DNA of 64,000 nucleotides from Ulota crispa (taxonomy: Eukaryota; Streptophyta; Bryopsida; Orthotrichales; Orthotrichaceae), in contig OY987249.1 of NCBI GenBank assembly GCA_963920765.1, positions 2,451,230 through 2,515,229 on the forward strand, in the 5' to 3' direction. This document shows, one piece after another, positions 10,228-22,648 of this stretch. The position numbers were made by a program, and so were the translations under genes. Positions within the stretch are counted from its first letter, which is position 1. Every line of letters begins with the position of its first letter. The notes beneath the pieces are model-generated. The model made no database searches. It was given only the letters and a program-made list of their open reading frames with translations, and was not told the origin of the DNA.

Positions 10228-13200
10228 ATGTCCACCCCGACGCTTTCACTCCGCTTCTCGGCCTTCACTCCTCGTCTCTCATGTACATTTTTACTCTTTT
10301 CCTTCGATACTCTGTATGATTGAAGTTTAGGGATTGAGCACAGATAGCTAATTCCAAACATGCTTGCACTAGTTCTCGCTGGTCAATTCTCTTAATATAT
10401 TTCAAAATTTTATGACTGCATTTTAATGTTGAAAGGTTTTGTGATATTTTCCTTCGATGCTATCTCCTTGATTCGCCACGAGGTTCCTCTGTGTAATTGA
10501 GTATTAGGGCTTAAGCACAGATGGCTAATTCCAAACATGCGTGCACTAGTTCTCGCTGGTCGATTTCCTTAATATTTTTCAAAATTGTATGACTGCATTT
10601 TAATGTTGGAGAGGTTTTGTGATCATGCGCAGGTTCAAGGAGCAGTTCTCTGGTGTCTAGGGGATTTGCGATTAAGGCCGTTCTGTCCGAATCATGCTGG
10701 CAAGGGCGAAGTGAATGTCGGTTTTTAATGAGGCAATTATCAGTTTCTGGTTTGAATAGTCGAAGGCTAATTTCAAGTGGTGTACGTGCTGAAGCTTCAC
10801 AGAGTTATTCAGACGCAGAGCTTGATCCTCGTGGAGGTGGCGACAGGCTCGTGCGTGTTCTTTCTAAGGATGCCGAGGTAATTAAAAGTTGAGCTTTGCT
10901 GATTAAATCCGGGCTTAGTCAGTCATTTGTTGTTTCTGCAACTAGTATGTCTGTTTGCATGTTCTTATTTTTTTCTCTGAATTGCTCCGGATTGATACGG
11001 TAGGATTTTCTGTGGCAGAATAGAGTCTTCTTAATAAGGTAGGCAGGTTTTTAAACGCAATTTCATAGTTGTAGTTAGACATTTTAGTGCCTTAGTATTA
11101 GATAGTGATGATTTAGGGTCAGCGGTGATCATTAATCGGGAGTAACAACAAAAGTTAACCACTGCTTGTGAATGAATAAACTGCTATTGTTGATTAGACT
11201 TCTGTCAATTTTTTTTACAGTTTCATGATGCCGCTATCTCATGTTATTGTGTTAAAATTTTGAAATTTCAATTTCAATCTATAAGGACCTAACAGTAACG
11301 GGAGTGAAAATAGTCTAACCTATAGTACCTGGTAATCTTCGTTTGTATTTTTTGGTAGGAATAGTAAAGTAGTAACTAATGTAGATGTTATCTCTTATAA
11401 CGTATTCATGAAGCCTTTGTAAGTCCGTTTGTTCCATGAACTGCAAGTTTTTGAAGAAAAGTTTGTACTGATGGTCACAAATTTTGGATGTTATGGTTAT
11501 GTGAGAACAGGTATCGCTTCTAAGCCTTGTATCCACAGACGTTGTGAGAGAGGCTCAGCAACGACATAATGCTTCTCCAACTGTATGTTCCATTGTCTAT
11601 AATCTCTCACTTCCCTCTCCTTTGTATTGTTGTTCATTTGAATTATTTAATTGTAGAAAGTGCTTTGTATACCACTACCGTAGGGGATGTCCTTACGATT
11701 GTTTGCATTACGTCAACGTTAAAGTTGTCACCTGTATATTAGTCAATCTTTGCTTTCTATATAATTAGAGGTTTGCACCAAAGCACATTGCATTATTCTG
11801 AAATTGACTAGGAGTGTGGTGTTTTGAGAAAGGCCTGTGCAGCCTTAGGTCGTGCGTTGATGGGTACTCTTCTCCTAGGGGCTCTCAAAGGTAATGCTGA
11901 AACAGTGCAGGTACAAATACTCGTTCAATTAGTTTGATTTGATTACTTGTCTGCTGTAAAGGGCATCTCAATTGATGAGAGTGGAGAGAATTAGTATTGC
12001 TGTAATGCCTCACATGACTTCCAAATATTCTTACATATGCTTCAAGAACTTGTCTTTGGATCAACTTGTCTTTTATTGTTGCACTTCCATGCTGCAGGTG
12101 ACTTTTTATGGAGATGGTCCATTAGGGCAGATGACTGCTGTTTCCGCTGATGAAGGTTATGTCAGAGGCTTTGTTGGCAATCCTTTATTGGAGCCTATCT
12201 ATAACGAAAATGGCAAGGTTCGATTTCTTTGTAATCGTAAAGCTAATCATCATGACAAGTTGTATTCATCGCCAAATATGGTTTATGATTTGTGTCGCGT
12301 TTTCAAGTTTATCAGTACAAAGTTGGTATTTGTCTGCCTTGGTTGATGTAACTTGGAACCTCGTGTACATGTTTTAGCCACTTAGAAGGTAATTACACAA
12401 GCTCTATCATACTATGAAGCTCTTTTTGGTAAACACTGAACTGAATACGCTTTTAACTGTTTTCTGGGATGTTCTTATAACTTATCAAATTTTTGATATC
12501 TGCGTAATTCTGTCTGCAGCTGAGTGTAGGATTAGCTGTTGGAGCTGGTGTGCTGAGTGTTGTACGCAATAATCGCAATTGGAAGCAACCTTACACGTAA
12601 AGTCCACATCAGGCATTTTCTTCAACTTGTAGTTCGTTCGTTATATTTTTTGGATACCGTACGTTTTTTGATGATTCAGAAGTTTTATCCTTACTAGAGT
12701 AGACTCCCCCTTGTCACTTTGTGACATTGGAGAGCCATTCTGTTATATAGCGACAGGGCGTTCAAATTGACCTCTTACCGGTAGTTGAACGTTTTGACGT
12801 TTTTCATACTTATTTTTCATTTAAAACTCTTCCACAACTCTAAGTCAAATGATTATGTTTGCGTTGGTGCTATACGAGTAAGGCTGCCTTGAAGTGTACC
12901 GATCGTTTGTTCAATGTGGAGTAGTTGATGGATGCATATTCATTGAATTGAAACCATTGTGCTAGTCGATGATTGCAAATATTCTGTTTCAGCCACTCAA
13001 TGTGATAATGTTGAGTGTTTTAATAGGGGGACAGTGCCTATTTATTCTGGAGAAATCGCAGAAGATATAGCACATTATCTAGCAGATAGTGAGCAGGTTA
13101 GTATTTCATCCTTTGGTGTCTCATGTCGTGCGTCTAACCTTGATTTGAAATAAATCAAAAGATTTGTAAAGGGGCCGCTTCCATATAGTTAGTTTTCTTG

Positions 13201-15153
13201 CCACACTCGTTTAATCGAGGAGCAGCCTAGGAGTTCTGCTATTTGCACATCTGGGACTTCTGGAGAATTCAGGTGCATGAATCTTATCGTGGTATGTGTT
13301 CTTACTAGCAGATGAACTGTGCATTGGGGCTAGGCGTTGGGTTTGACAAGAAAATAGGAATTAAATTTGCTGGAGGCTTCTTAGTTCAGGTACTCTAGAG
13401 CTTACTTTGCATGACTCTGCAAACAGTTTCAGTGTGCTGTTCAATCGAAAGCTTGAACTTAACTTGGGTTGCAACAAGTACATGGATTATCAATAGATCA
13501 AATTTCTAGAGTAGCTAGCCTATGATCCTCCTTTTACGGCTGACGCATATTTACGTGCACTCGCATCTTGTTGTTTTCACCTGCAATCTCTATTAGAAGA
13601 GAGGTTGTGTGAGAGTTGTCATGTTGTCTGCAATGGTTTGGTATTTGCAAGGATGTTAATAAGTCTCTTGTTATAATTGATGCAGATTTTACCATTTTGC
13701 TCAGACAAGACGTTAACCAAGCTTGAAGAAAACATTATGAAAATGAGGCCTTTATCAGATGCTTCGAGCGATTGTAAGGCATCTGACATAGTAGAAGCAA
13801 TATTTGACGGCATTGGCGTGGGTGACTACAATGATACAGTGAGTTATTTGCCTTGTCATTCTTATGATCTTAAGGAAAAATATGATATGTATTTCGCTAC
13901 CACTGGCTTGTTGAACCGTAGAAAAAAGTCTGAGCAGACTTTGAAAACAAGCAGAGGGGACCTGAGAATGCGTTTTGCTTAACTACAAAGTCTGCCAAAA
14001 ATTACTAGCCCTTTGAACATATAGTCATCATGCATTGCTTTCAGTCAAGTTCAGCGGTGGCTTTATCTGTATAAATACTACCTGCCTTAGAAATCTTTGT
14101 GATGTGATCCATAGTACAAGAGAGATGTGTAACTCTTGTCAGTAATTTTTCGCTATGAAACACCTGTACTTCGTATCAGTTGAGTTACTAGTTCGATGAA
14201 GTTTGCTGTTGAGGACAATTTGGACAACGTGAGCTCATGCCTATGGCGGTGGTCACAACAGGTAATGCCCAGGTATGGACCTTGTGGAATAGAGTTGCTA
14301 AGGCCTCGCATGTTGCGTGCTGTGGCATCCTTGGGGCCTGCTGAAGTCCAGGAGATTCTGGATGAGCAAGGTGAGAGAAACTCTACTTCTATTGTTGTAC
14401 TTCATGTTGAGGAATTGCACTTTGTTAACTGCGATTGTTTCAAGAAAGTCCTTGTTTTATCGTACAACTTTGTTACATATGAGGCTGGTCATAGTTTTTA
14501 AATACAGAAATGTTTGTCCATAACGCTTTCTAAGAAACTTTAGAAAACTGTAGAAAACTTCAAATTCTTTTTGGCCTTCTTGACAAGATAGGATCATTGT
14601 TAATCATAAGTGGGAGCTGCCATCATGTTCTAACTTTTCCTTGCACGTCTGCTATTTTGTTTTGCCTTCTCTATTTGCTCACCATTCACTGTTGTAAAGT
14701 AAAGAACATACGATGGATCTTCTTGCAGGCCATTACTTAATCAGTTTTCATCCTAAATCATAAAAAAGAGTACTCTCTACGTAGTGGGTAACAAGCGCTT
14801 TCCAATGGTGCGCCGTTTTTACAATTCTGAAATACGTACCGCAATCGTGCATTTGCTCTTATTTGGGACAAACATGGACAGAAGGAATACCAATTTACTT
14901 AGTTAATTGGTCTCTTGATTCTTTCAGGCTTATGTGTTGTACTTACGTTAAGCTGCAGTTTCACCAACACTGTCCAAGGGAATTATGCTTATTTTAAGCC
15001 AGCTAGCTCAGTCACATCTCTCCAACGGTGCTCATGAATTTTCTTATTGTAACGTTTGCAGGTTCTGTTGAAGTTAGATGTGAGTATTGTGGCGATGTAG
15101 CTCAATTCAAAGAGGCTGATCTTCAAGAAGCCTTGCAGTCCTCATCGTCATAG
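10228..15153 (+). CDS. HSP33: Plastid-targeted Hsp33 redox chaperone (HslO family)
   Basis: Eleven exons: 10228-10282, 10633-10877, 11511-11582, 11812-11910, 12098-12217, 12520-12596, 13027-13096, 13312-13389, 13686-13838, 14262-14370 and 15062-15153. They encode 389 residues. Hsp33 is a holdase activated by oxidation. Residues 1-80 are Ser/Arg-rich (MSTPTLSLRFSAFTPRLS start), fitting a plastid transit peptide. The core shows the family signatures ALGRALMGTLLLGALKG, VTFYGDGPLGQM, YVRGFVGNP, TGTVPIYSGEIAEDIA, and a C-terminal zinc-switch region ending VRCEYCGD. The bacterial CxC pair is represented by a single Cys (YGPC, C331); CxxC is intact (C366, C369). The ATG at 10228 was chosen because it opens the transit peptide and is followed by a donor in the right phase. 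Confidence 0.92.
10298..10630 (+). repeat. Imperfect tandem duplication in Hsp33 intron 1
   Basis: Two direct copies of 150-180 bp start at about 10298 and 10447. They share stretches around AATTCCAAACATGC and GCACTAGTTCTCGCTGG. The second copy carries about 30 extra bases and runs up to the exon 2 acceptor, so the acceptor region itself may derive from the duplication. Confidence 0.8.
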
Positions 15154-16510
15154 GTATAATGTTTTACGTTCTTAAGAGCTACAATTCTTTCTGTCCATTA
15201 TATCCTTATTCATGTGAAGGAGTATTTGAGTCATTGCTAGTGCATTACTTTCTCCAATTCGCCAAACCAGTACTACACAGTTTATCAAACACGCGTGTGG
15301 GAGCAAGAGCTAGGAAGGCTAAGGCAGTATTCATTGATTATCAATCTCGCTTGAATTTGTTACACCTCACAATCAATTATCATACACGTCAGTTCCTGCT
15401 GAAAATTAGATTATTTTGAGGTAATATTTCAAATACATGAATTTTTTAATGTTGTTGTGAGCAGTCTTGAAAGGTGTGACCTAGAACAAGACGCTTAGCT
15501 ATACACTGGCCACACTTTGACAGTCTGAAAGTTCATGAAATTATCCTCTTTCGTTCTTTTTCGTAGTCCAATGACGGGTGTTGAAGTGTCTATTAAATCT
15601 TGAAGGTCAAGGCGAAGATCGAGGTGGGAAAAAGATTACTTTGTAGCTTTTAGATTTGTGTCACATTGCAGTACATCCCCAAAGACTCTTCACTACCTTC
15701 TCACTTATTTTCAATGAAAGTTGGAACTTGAGTATATTGTAAAGAGAATTTGTTTCAAGCACATGTAAGGTGATATTACATCAAAGGCAAATTAATGGTA
15801 ATTGAAGAAAATGAAATAAAATAAATTAGTTGTATGAATTAGAACATTTAGCTATGCTACAATAGGCTCTGTCCATGTACCACTTTGGCCCATATTTCAA
15901 GTAAGGTACCTCAGTCTGCAAATTTCCTATGCAAAGAGTAGCTCTTCCTAATGAAATGCTTCCTTCCTTGTTGTCTTGAGTCAGTAAAAGATTTAATAAT
16001 GGTGAATAACAAGAGCAGTTCGACTAAATCATGAAAAGTGATGTTGGCATACTTGTTGAATTTTTTTTAATCAATTAAATATAGGCAAGAAACAAAGAAA
16101 AGTTAGGGTTTGAGTTTCAGAAAGCATCTTTAACCCATAGATAATAGGTTGGTCAGAGCAAGATGTAAATAAAGAAATTGTTAGCTACAATGGTGTGACA
16201 AAGTGCCCATACAATTTAACACTATTGCCATAAGTTGCGTAAGCTAGCAATGTATATTGCCTTCATGAAAATTGCAAGAAAGGCAACATATGGTTTAACA
16301 TAAAATTTGTGTATCTTCTTACAATTTGAGGAACCTGAAACTTCAAGTGCAATTAATGAGATTTTTTTTTGCTTTCCATGATGGACCACATCTACATGAT
16401 CTCTTTGTTTAATATATTAACAAAAAATAGCTTTCTTATATCCAATTGATTGTTTTTTGTCATCCGTTGGTCAAAAAGTGTTTGCATTGATGTTTAAAGG
16501 TTAGGAATAA
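15154..16510. other. Hsp33 3' UTR and spacer with an element remnant
   Basis: Positions 15154 to roughly 15800 are probable 3' UTR and spacer with no clear poly(A) signal. About 16190-16505 resembles, in reverse, the interior of the 360-bp TTAA family (ACAATTTGAGG, CCATGATGGACCA), so it looks like a decayed copy. Confidence 0.45.
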
Positions 16511-16844
16511 GGGAAAATTTCATGGATATCCTTGAAGTTTGCAATATTCAAGTAATATATGCATAGATACCCCTGCTTTTTCAAAAAGTCCACAAAGACC
16601 CTTGGACCAAAAATTTCAGGCGTTTATTTTGTTGTGCATGCCACTTTCCTTCTTGTTTTGTGCACATGTTGCTTCTTTTTTGTTTCATTACATTCCCTTC
16701 TTCAACATTGGTCATGAAGGAAGTACAAGCACAACAAATAAATGCCTAAAATTTATGGTCCAAGAGTATTTGTACAATTTCTGAAAAAAATAGGGGTATC
16801 TATGCAAATATCGCAAACTTCAAGGGTATTCATGAAATTTTCCC
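16511..16844. mobile_element. Foldback MITE, GGGAAAATTTC family
   Basis: This is a 334-bp element that is almost entirely one long imperfect inverted repeat. It starts GGGAAAATTTCATGGATATC and ends with the complement. Relatives are at 29255-29566 and 37903-38528. Both arms carry TTTGTGCACA-like and GGTCCAAG-like blocks. Confidence 0.85.
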
Positions 16845-17199
16845 ACAGAATAATTACACATCCTGCTCTTCTAGCAAGTTGCAATTGTGAACACAAACAA
16901 TAATAACAACTATTCAAATTGCTATCGTTCATTCAATATTGATACTTTAAATAGTTGTTTATTTTTAACCCTTTGTTAAATTTTACACAAAGTATCCCAT
17001 GTGTAAAGTTGGAGAGAGGTTAGAGTTTTTGCAACAATATTGAGGTTGAACAAAGCTGTATTACAAATCCTTAGAAAGTTTGTATTCCATGCAATGATTT
17101 CATCATTTGAAGTAGTTGACTTGTTATCACTTGTTAAATTTTCTTCTCAATATGATACGTGCAATATTCAAATATTATAGCCAAAATCCTACTTGATCA

Positions 17200-17439
17200 C
17201 GATATTCGTTAATTTGGGAGAAACAGGTCCCAATTTGTTTTCCCCTCAAACCGAAAAAGTTACTTTAAAACCATATTCGAAGGTATCATATTCAATCTGA
17301 GCCACTAAGATTTTTTCCCTCACAAATCCCTCCTCTCAGGTGAGGGCACATGTTAGTTTGAGGTGATCATCTCAAACTTCCTGACTCATGTCCTAAAAGT
17401 CCCAAAATGTACCATTTTTCCCAAATTAACAAATATCGC
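17200..17439 (+). repeat. Inverted-repeat element related to 22410-22610
   Basis: The ends form an inverted repeat (CGATATTCGTTAATTTGGGA against the complement of the right end). The interior, around CGAAGGTATCATATTCA and CCTCCTCTCAGGTGAG, recurs in the same orientation at 22430-22500. Confidence 0.65.
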
Positions 17440-17643
17440 GTTATTGCTGCATTTGGTAACAGATTAGTGTTTTTAATATCAATAACAATAACTATGATCT
17501 TTAGCACTTTTGAATTAAGTATCACCACTTTTTCAATTTCAAACATGTCACTATCTTTACTTTGAAGCTTTACATACTGCAAAACCATGTTCAAAGATAC
17601 AATACAATGCTCTTGAATAAAGTTAAATTGTTGTAGCAAAGAT

Positions 17644-18574
17644 GGGGAATGCTATTTCATGAGCAGGGATTTGTGAGCAATGAGCTTGAATTTTTTTGTT
17701 AAAATAATAAATTTCACCTTAACCATGTACCAGCACTATTATTTTCATTTATTTTTTTAGCTTTACCTACCAAAGACGTGGGTTGTTGGTTGGATTTTTT
17801 GCAATTGACCTTGAATCTTAGTAGTAGGCAAGTTGCAATACTTTCTTGTTTAGTTTAGTATTTTGTCTACAAGTTTTTTCTTGCCTAAGAACTTTTAGCT
17901 ACAAGCATGGCAACTTTTAAGTTTAGTTCATATATTCTTCAATTATGTGAATTGGTGATGTCTAACATCAATCTTCCATAGTTGTTTTAGGGTTTAGGGA
18001 TAATGCTAAACTTAGACATTTGCAAAGTGTAGTACATTAAGAATTTTATCAAGAAGCCACAAAATGACTATTTAGTACATTTGTACAAGCACCAAACCCT
18101 GCCATGACACAATAACTACAAGTAGTCATTTGAGGGACGGCAAATGAATAAAAAGCACATTTACAGTTTGCATTATAGCTAGGTGGGGGGAATCAAATAT
18201 GATTGATGGCTACTCAAGTTGTCTTAATCTGAGGTCCCATCAACAACAAGGGAGCACCTCAAATCACACCTCACCTTGAAGGCAGTTTTGCACCTTGAAA
18301 TTTTGGCTACTTTTTAAATTTTCCTCTTTTTTTTACAATAGAGTTTTAGTGCAACCAAATTTTAGATAGAAATTTTGCCAAATTTAGCCAGATTTATTAC
18401 CCTTGCCCTGTACATAGGGTCCTATAATTATGTATTTTGAACTATCATCTCTTGAAAAACTTGTTGTTTTTTAGTTATTTCATTGATTTTGAGTTGAGTA
18501 TCCATTCTTACTCACAAAATCTTGAATCCCCGCTCATGGCTCACCATTTTATACTCACCAAATAACATCGTCCC
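17644..18574 (+). mobile_element. Long copy of the GGGGAATGCTATTTCATGAGC family
   Basis: The left end (GGGAATGCTATTTCATGAGC) and the right part (GCTCATGGCTCACCAT, GCTCACCAAATA) match the short copy at 53787-54000. About 700 bp of extra sequence lies between. The right end complement GGGACGATGTTATTTGG is a partial inverted match to the left end. Confidence 0.6.
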
Positions 18575-20522
18575 ATTACTTTCTATTAACCAAATCATTA
18601 CAGTTTGTTTTATAATTGACTAGTGAGTGATAGGCTATCAATAACAACATGAAATAAAACTACTTGCAAAGTTATGAAGTTTCTCACCTAAATGTGTTTT
18701 TTAGTCTATTCTTATTTTTAACCTTGTATAATTTAAGTTGATTTTGAATTTTGAAACATTTTGTTGTTACATCTTACTTTTTTTTAATATCATCATTTTG
18801 TCAAAAGAAATACTACTTTATCCAACATCATTGATAGTGTTATTGAATCGATTGCAAAGCTTTAAGGTAATTTGGGGTTTAGATATAGAATAATAAATAA
18901 ATGGATACAAGAAATATTCTTACAAATACTTGAATTGTAGAATTAGATATTTAATTTTGGAATTGACTAGGCTTACATAAATTTATTTGCTATACTACGT
19001 TAAATTTATGTGCTTCTCACTGTTTGTTCTATTAGAAGGTTTTGTGGCTATTGGGGTATATATGTAAATGTATTTATGTACATATAATTAAACAAAAATC
19101 TAATGGTATAATCTTTATTTGGTAAAATATGAATTGACTATAATTATTAGGTCAAATACTTTGTAATAACAAATGTGTTTGATGTTTACAAATACGCAAG
19201 CTATTTAAGTTATTGCACCCCGCACTAATAACATTATCTTGCACTAATTTAAGAAATATGTGAACTTGTGAGGTGCATTGATGAGCAATTCACATGGTTT
19301 TAGGTGATTTGAATATATTCAATTGCTCTCTCAAACAATTTTACTCAAATGGCTAAAATTCCTAAGAACCTTTGCCAACACATAGCTTAACCCAAGAGTT
19401 TGTGAAGGATTCCATTTTATGAAGTTTTTGCCATCACATGGCTACTTGAGAGCTAGCAAAAAGCTATGGCCAAAGCTCTACATGGAAGACAAGAACAAGA
19501 TGCGTATCATACCTTAGCACTAATTAAATATGATGTACCCAAATTAGTGTAAAGGAACATTGTGCTATTTGGAGTGTGCACCAATTGAGAGTGACTTATG
19601 TGGTATTTAACATCTAAACTTTTGCAAAGTTTTTAAGAAAAAAATTATCATTATATTTTTCTTGTTTTTATGTTTTAACTAAATATATGTTTTGCAAAAT
19701 CCAAAATAAATAAATAAATAAATAAGAAATCACAAAATAAATGGAGATCTCTTATTGGAAACTTCAAAAGTCTAATCAACAACAATTTCTCTACCACAAC
19801 TGCTCAAAATTCAAAGATTCCATGTTATTTTGCCTTAATTTGTTTACATATCTAAAGGCATTTAGATATTTTTTGTAGTCCAACTCTAGTTCACAACATC
19901 CATGTATACTTAAATAATCCATATTTTGTTAAGTATAGCATAAAATTTACAACACAATTCAAATGCCCCAACCCATATAGAAAACATGTCAAGTGTGGTT
20001 AATTTTACTAGTACTAATAGCGCAAAACAACTCACACTCAAATGTCTTATTTCTATATTCCAAGTTCATAGATTAACCTATACAAATATCACTTCTTCAA
20101 AGGTTTTGCTTTGATTTTCTCTTAACTATTTAAGGCATACTAGGTGATTTTGAAAAAATATTTTAAAAACTTAACTATAGCAATATGGTGGAAAAGTTTT
20201 AATATTTCATCCATTAAAAAAATGGAAGAATTTAAGTATTTACCATGAGGAGAATGGAGATTGAATTAGAGATTTTTGATTTTTGATTGGAATACAAAGA
20301 TCGTGATTTAGTTTAGAACTATTGAGGAGGACACAACTAAATAGTGCCAAATTAGGAAGTTGATTATTTTTACTTTTGCCCTTATTTGTATTATAAGGTT
20401 AAGCTTTTCCACCTTAATCCCACATCAAAGTATTTGCAACAAACCAAACCCGCAAAACAAACAGAACCATTCACTAATATGGACATACATTGGGTCATTT
20501 TTTCTTTATATATATATATATA

Positions 20523-20931
20523 GGGAATTACTATATTGACATCCTAAATTGCTAACGGGACACCCCCTCTAAGCATGAAAATGTGATTTTTAATGTTGAT
20601 TTTGCTGATTTTTTAATTTAGATCAAAAGATTTATTTCTCCTATATCATTCTAAGGTTATACTAAAAAAGACAGGTGTGCTTAAATTTCAAACTAAAAAT
20701 ATAGGACTTTTGAGTTACCCAAAGCAAAAATATATCAAAAAATAATATTGGTGTAATAATATTTCAATTTTTTTTTTTTTTGTATTTGTCATGTTTTCTT
20801 TCAAGGAGGTGATAATGTTGTGCTTGAATGAATGATGGACCACTTAATAAATCAAAAATAACACTAAATTATCAATTTTCATGCTCAGAGGGGGTGTCCA
20901 GTTAGCAATTTAGGGTGTCAATTTAGTAATT

Positions 20932-20934
<3 letters not shown>
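20523..20934. mobile_element. MITE with about 65-bp inverted ends in a TA repeat
   Basis: This 412-bp element begins GGGAATTACTATATTGACAT and ends with its near complement. Roughly 65 bp of terminal inverted repeat extends to GCATGAAAAT. It lies between TATATA runs, so the exact target duplication cannot be read. The interior is AT-rich and non-coding. Confidence 0.85.
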
Positions 20935-20963
<29 letters not shown>

Positions 20964-20965
<2 letters not shown>

Positions 20966-21692
20966 GTGATTGCAAGAATGACCTATATTACATTCTGTTC
21001 CCCTCACCTTTTGCAATTTGTTTTATGCTTGTAACTTTTGCAAAAGAAGTCATATTGACTTGTCCTTTCAGGGTAATTTGAAAATGCAAGTTATTGGCCT
21101 CTAATGATTTTTTGGTGTTTTTTAAAAATATTTTGCTATTTTTAAGCAGCCCCCAAATAGGTGTCTACCTTGGCCATTTTGGGGGTTTTTAGTACTATTT
21201 TGGGTTCAAAAAAGCTTTTCTAGGGCTATAAATTAGGGGTGTTGTTTATGGAGCATGCTTACATGCATTGGTCGAAGGGTTGCAAAATTATAAATTCCAT
21301 GGCATCTAAATTGTCTCAAAGTGGGCATCCTATCTCCCTTCATTGGCAAAATACAAAGAAATTCCTCAACAAAGCAATTGTACCATGTGAATGTGTTTAA
21401 TGGATTCTCAAATGGCCATCTTTTATTTTTATTTTTTGAATTATTTTACTATTTTCTAAAAAGCAAGAAAGAAATTGGCTTTTTCTTGGTGATTTTTTTT
21501 TGTGCATAACTTTTAGAATAAAAAAATTCTAGGTCTAAAATTTCACAAGTATGCTATTTTAAGTGCTTTACAAATTTTCCATATTTTATTTCATTTTAAA
21601 AATACATATTCCAAAAGCTCATAGTACTACATAGTACTACTAATTTTAAGGGTGTTTGAGACAAAACTAGCAAGTCATTCTTGCAACTACCC
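20964..21692. mobile_element. DNA element with GGGTGATTGCAAGAATGAC ends
   Basis: This 729-bp element has ends GGGTGATTGCAAGAATGAC and (complement) GGGTAGTTGCAAGAATGAC, flanked by ATATAT on both sides. It sits 29 bp from the preceding element, separated only by TA repeats. I recognise no protein in it. Confidence 0.8.
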
Positions 21693-22149
21693 ATATATGT
21701 GTATATATACAATCAAAATAGATATGCGTTAGTGGATATCTAGTACTGACCCTAAGGCCACAAATTGGCCTTTTATTTTTGTTAATCTAGTTCATGACTG
21801 CCTTGGGGCCCAATCATATTTTGATCTTTTTGGCATTAAAATGTTCTTCAAAATTTTGATCTTGACTCCTGGTGTAAAGGTTTTGGGACTAAGTTCAAAA
21901 GTTGAATTTATGAAAAACAAGAATTAGGACCTCTATGGACTTCAAAATGGTTTTGTTTTTTGTTGTAAAGTGGTGATTAGGTATAGTAAGGGAGTGTAGC
22001 CTACATGTTTCTTGTTCTTTAACGAAAATCACCTTCATGTGATAAAAGTGTCATAACTAATTAAGTAATATTGATTAGACTTTTTGTAAAAACTTAGTTG
22101 AGATTTACTTAATTTGAATTTATTTTAATTGGATTTTGAAAACTAGAAG

Positions 22150-22648
22150 TATAGTCAAACCTCTCTTATTGCATGGGAACATTGGGGAGTTTTTTTTAGT
22201 AGTATGCACACAAAGAGGTTCAAGCACATTTTCTATTGGTGATATTGTACTTTGGTGGTCCCACTCTAATAAAAATAACTCCATCCAAGATTATTGGACC
22301 ACACGTTATGCACATAGAGAGTATGCAATTTCAGAACTCCAAGTAGTTATAAAGCAATATTTATTAAAAGGGGAAAAACATGTGTACCATTTTGTATTTC
22401 ACCTTAATCCCAAATAGCCACCTTAAACTAGATTCGAAGGTATCAGATTCAGTCTGAGCCACTAAATTTTTTCCCTCACAAATTCCTCCTCTCAGGTGAG
22501 ACCACGCATACCAAAAAAAATGCTAGACCTCAAATTAGGGTGACCACCCTAATCTTGGAAAAGTCCCAAAACGTAAGCTTTTTTCCTTTTTAATGAATAT
22601 TGTGTTTTATGCAAATAGGGAATATGCAATAAGAGAGGCTTGACTGTA
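22150..22648. mobile_element. TA-flanked MITE, AGTCAAACCTCTCTTATTGC ends
   Basis: The left end TATAGTCAAACCTCTCTTAT and the right-end complement TACAGTCAAGCCTCTCTTAT make an inverted repeat of about 25 bp. The motif resembles Emigrant/pogo-type ends. Its interior includes the block also found at 17240-17340. Confidence 0.75.

Larger units (their letters stand above)
16845..20522. other. Gene-free AT-rich stretch with two repeat elements
   Basis: No coding exon is recognised. Two repeat units inside are listed separately (17200-17439 and 17644-18574). The rest, 18575-20522, is AT-rich with no structure I can support. Confidence 0.5.

Noticed and set aside
21321-21509. Small hydrophobic open frame inside the 729-bp element
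   Set aside because: Phe/Leu-rich translation of T-rich DNA within a transposon, not a transposase fragment.
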